From the NCBI GenBank assembly GCA_007129635.1, contig SKVE01000516.1, positions 1 to 7,937 of the forward strand: a DNA stretch of 7,937 nucleotides. Direction: 5' to 3'. A program made the position numbers and the translations under genes. This DNA comes from Planctomycetaceae bacterium (GTDB lineage Bacteria; Planctomycetota; Planctomycetia; Pirellulales; Pirellulaceae). Shown here piece by piece: positions 5,987 through 7,937 of this stretch (the stretch's first letter is position 1; each line of letters begins with the position of its first letter). The notes below the pieces were generated by a model that saw nothing but the letters and a program-made list of their open reading frames with translations, ran no database searches and had not been told where the DNA came from.

Positions 5987-7675
5987 CTACTTGCTATTGA
6001 AGTTCAACTGCCACCAACCATCTTTCCATTGCAAGGTCACCTTACGCCATCCAAGAGGCACCTGCGGGTAGGGATAAAATGGTCCGATGTAGGGCCAAGC
6101 GGTGGGCGAATACTGCTTGGGATAGGTCACGGCTGCATAGTTCGGGTAGGCCGCGTAGCTTGGCCAAGCGTGTCCGGGCAGGTTCGGGTGGTCGTATCGA
6201 GCCGGTACCGCCGCGTGACCGCCCCCGGGCAGATGGGCCGGAACCCCGCCGCCGCTCATGTGGTTAACAGCCATCATGGGCGCTGCCAACACGGCTCCGC
6301 CTGCGTAGGCCGCCATTCTCGCCGCACCGATCGGACGAGGCGTCTGGTCGATCCTCGCCATCGGCTCGGCCATCATGTGCCCCTGCGAGTAGGCGATGGG
6401 TATTTGGACCGATGCGGGTGAGATCGCGACGCCGCCCGTCGGGTCGGAAAGAACATGGAGATCCGCCGAAACCTGCCGGACTCCGGGAACTCGATGAGCC
6501 AGATCGAGCAGCAGTTGATACTGCTGGGGCAATGCGACCGAGCCGCTGAGCATCACGACGGCCTGCTCGACTCGCACGTCAAAGTCGCAACCTTGCAGCC
6601 GGCCCATGGCATCTTGCTGCTCGAGCCGAGCGATCAATTCCTGGGCGATCTGCCGCGATTGGGCATCCAGTTGCGTCGGGGCCGCGTGGCTGATTTCCGT
6701 GTCATTAGCAACGGTCTGGCTCATGCCTTCGTTCATCAACGTTCGGGCACTCGTCAACTGTTCCGTTTCCGACCTTTCGACGATCGCCAGGTCGTTGACG
6801 ACTCGCTTCACCCCTGGAATATAGCGGGCGATGTCGATGGCTGTCTGATGCTGTTCATTGGACGAAACCCGGCCGCTCAGCACCACTTCGCCGTCCAGGA
6901 CATGCACGCCGATTCCAAAGCCCCTCAATTGTCCCTCTTCTTTGGCCAACTGCAGACGCTTCATCAGTTCCTGGCCGATTCGATCATCCAACGCTGCTAG
7001 GTCTTGGGCATCGCTGTGATACAACGCGTTTTCCACGCCTTCGGCAGCCGATTCGCTCACAGGTTCCGCCTCTGCGGCGATGCGATGGGGAGCTTCAGCC
7101 ACTTGGTTGATCGGCTGGCGAGCCAATCCGGGAATCTCCGGCGTTTCGGCTGGTTCTGCCGCGCTGCGATCGCTCAGGTTGTTAATGATGTCGCGGACCC
7201 CTGGAACGCTATGAGCTGATTTCAGGGCCAAGTTCATCTGGCCTTCGTTGGCGACCTCGCCGTCCATGGTCACCACACCATCGACCACCTCGATTTTGAT
7301 ACGAAAGCCTCGCAGACGGCCGGACCGCTTGTGTTCCGACAGTACGTCCGCGATCTCGTCGGCGATCTCACAGTCCCGATCGTTATCTATCGGCTGGATC
7401 TCCAATTCGTTGATCACTTCGACGACTCCCCGAACTTGGCGAGTCGCATCCAGGACCAGCTCCTGCTGCTTGCGGGACGCGACGGAGCCTTGCAGCGTCA
7501 CGTTTCCATCGGCGATTTGCAGGTGGATATCGAATCCTTGCAGCCGCCCTAGCTCCTTCTCCGTTTCCAGTTTGTTCGAAATCTCTCGGGCGATCTCCCT
7601 ATCGTTGGCCATCGCCCACGAAGCCGCCACCAAGACGATGCTGAGCATCGCCATTGCTACACCAATACGTCGCAT
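5987..7675 (-). CDS. Exported protein with four BON domains and a planctomycete C-terminal tail
   Basis: This 562-aa protein starts with a signal peptide (MRRIGVAMAM, hydrophobic to about 20, likely cleavage after AMA at 23). Four BON domains follow, at about 24-93, 99-168, 230-299 and 340-409. Each has the pattern I..ELxxRLxxxxxxGRLxGF.I.V.V.DG.V.LSGxV....Q...A...A..VPGVR.VxNDL. BON domains occur in OsmY and in secretin and channel proteins, and are thought to bind phospholipid surfaces. An acidic, Ala/Glu-rich linker (171-228) parts domains 2 and 3. After 410 the chain is rich in Gly, Ala, Pro, His and Tyr, and it ends in YPYPQVPLGWRKVTLQWKDG and WWQLNF, a tail I recall from other planctomycete envelope proteins. 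The protein is probably a periplasmic or surface scaffold. GGGAGG lies 6-7 bases before the ATG. A strong terminator makes the gene monocistronic. Confidence 0.92.
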   Translation of the reverse strand: MRRIGVAMAMLSIVLVAASWAMANDREIAREISNKLETEKELGRLQGFDIHLQIADGNVTLQGSVASRKQQELVLDATRQVRGVVEVINELEIQPIDNDRDCEIADEIADVLSEHKRSGRLRGFRIKIEVVDGVVTMDGEVANEGQMNLALKSAHSVPGVRDIINNLSDRSAAEPAETPEIPGLARQPINQVAEAPHRIAAEAEPVSESAAEGVENALYHSDAQDLAALDDRIGQELMKRLQLAKEEGQLRGFGIGVHVLDGEVVLSGRVSSNEQHQTAIDIARYIPGVKRVVNDLAIVERSETEQLTSARTLMNEGMSQTVANDTEISHAAPTQLDAQSRQIAQELIARLEQQDAMGRLQGCDFDVRVEQAVVMLSGSVALPQQYQLLLDLAHRVPGVRQVSADLHVLSDPTGGVAISPASVQIPIAYSQGHMMAEPMARIDQTPRPIGAARMAAYAGGAVLAAPMMAVNHMSGGGVPAHLPGGGHAAVPARYDHPNLPGHAWPSYAAYPNYAAVTYPKQYSPTAWPYIGPFYPYPQVPLGWRKVTLQWKDGWWQLNFNSK

Positions 7676-7681
7676 GAGTTG

Positions 7682-7688
7682 CCTCCCT
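7682..7688 (-). promoter_or_regulatory. Ribosome binding site of the BON-domain gene
   Basis: AGGGAGG on the minus strand lies 6 bases before ATG 7675, a near-ideal Shine-Dalgarno that fixes the start just ahead of the signal peptide. Confidence 0.8.
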
Positions 7689-7937
7689 GATTAAGTCTCT
7701 TGCACGCGGAAATCCTGTTGTCCTGACCACGACCTGCTCCCACCGGTCCCTCCTGCGGAGCAACATCGCGAAATGTCAAAGCATAGGAAAATGGGCGATT
7801 CGGAGTCCTTTGGTTGATGCCCCCGAAACCTGATAGGACGAACGCATTGCCATGCACGTCCGGGCACGCCCTCCTGGCCGGATACTTACGGGATACCCGG
7901 CACCGCACCTCAGTCGAACTCGCGCATTGCACGCGAA
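7689..7937. other. Upstream region of the BON-domain gene, no gene seen
   Basis: I see no convincing coding frame or RNA gene here. A 91-codon minus-strand frame overlaps the BON start and has no family features. A TTGACA on the minus strand (7779-7774) could be a -35 box, but the bases 17 further on (GCAGGA) do not resemble a -10 box, so no promoter is called. The promoter of the BON gene should lie in this stretch. Confidence 0.4.

Noticed and set aside
7774..7779. TTGACA on the minus strand as a -35 box for the BON gene
   Set aside because: No -10-like sequence is found at 16-18 bases; a single hexamer match is expected by chance.
7657..7932. 91-codon minus-strand frame at the right edge
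   Set aside because: It overlaps the start and ribosome site of the BON gene, has no recognisable domain, and covers what should be the promoter region.

Overview
The window looks like chromosomal DNA from a planctomycete, most likely a Pirellulaceae relative. Three things point there: a secreted ceramidase-family protein, a small lipoprotein family with an 'LHHAHYKC.IYYTE' core that I know only from planctomycetes, and a multi-BON protein ending in a 'YPYPQVPLGWRKVTLQW' tail. GC content is moderately high. The assignment rests on recalled family features, not a database search. No rRNA, tRNA, CRISPR array, integrase or transposase gene is visible.

All six convincing genes lie on the minus strand, so transcription runs from right to left. 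From the right end they are: (1) 7675-5987, an exported protein with four BON domains, closed by a strong intrinsic terminator at 5914-5955; (2) 5762-5187, a small probable lipoprotein of unknown function, closed by a second strong terminator at 5124-5153; (3) 5089-2996, a DUF2079-type polytopic membrane protein; (4) 2876-2136, an exported class I SAM-dependent methyltransferase; (5) 2139-1798, a DUF971 / GBBH-like N-domain protein with a probable zinc site, whose start overlaps the methyltransferase stop by 4 bases (ATGA); (6) 1567-98, a secreted neutral-ceramidase-like hydrolase.

The two right-hand genes behave as single units because each has its own terminator. The membrane protein, methyltransferase, DUF971 protein and ceramidase-like gene follow with gaps of about 120, -4 and 230 bases and no clear terminator between them. 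Only the methyltransferase/DUF971 pair is clearly coupled. Four of the six products carry an export or lipoprotein signal and a fifth is an integral membrane protein, so the region mainly serves the cell envelope.

The least explained structure is repetitive DNA. Two identical 43-base direct repeats (1589-1631 and 1700-1742), each able to form two hairpins, surround a third hairpin in the leader of the ceramidase-like gene. A 75-base imperfect palindrome (4998-5072) of REP/MITE type lies inside the 5' end of the membrane-protein reading frame and appears to be translated. I see no convincing new multi-gene system. The best leads are these repeats, the exported methyltransferase coupled to a zinc-site protein, and the planctomycete-type families of unknown function.
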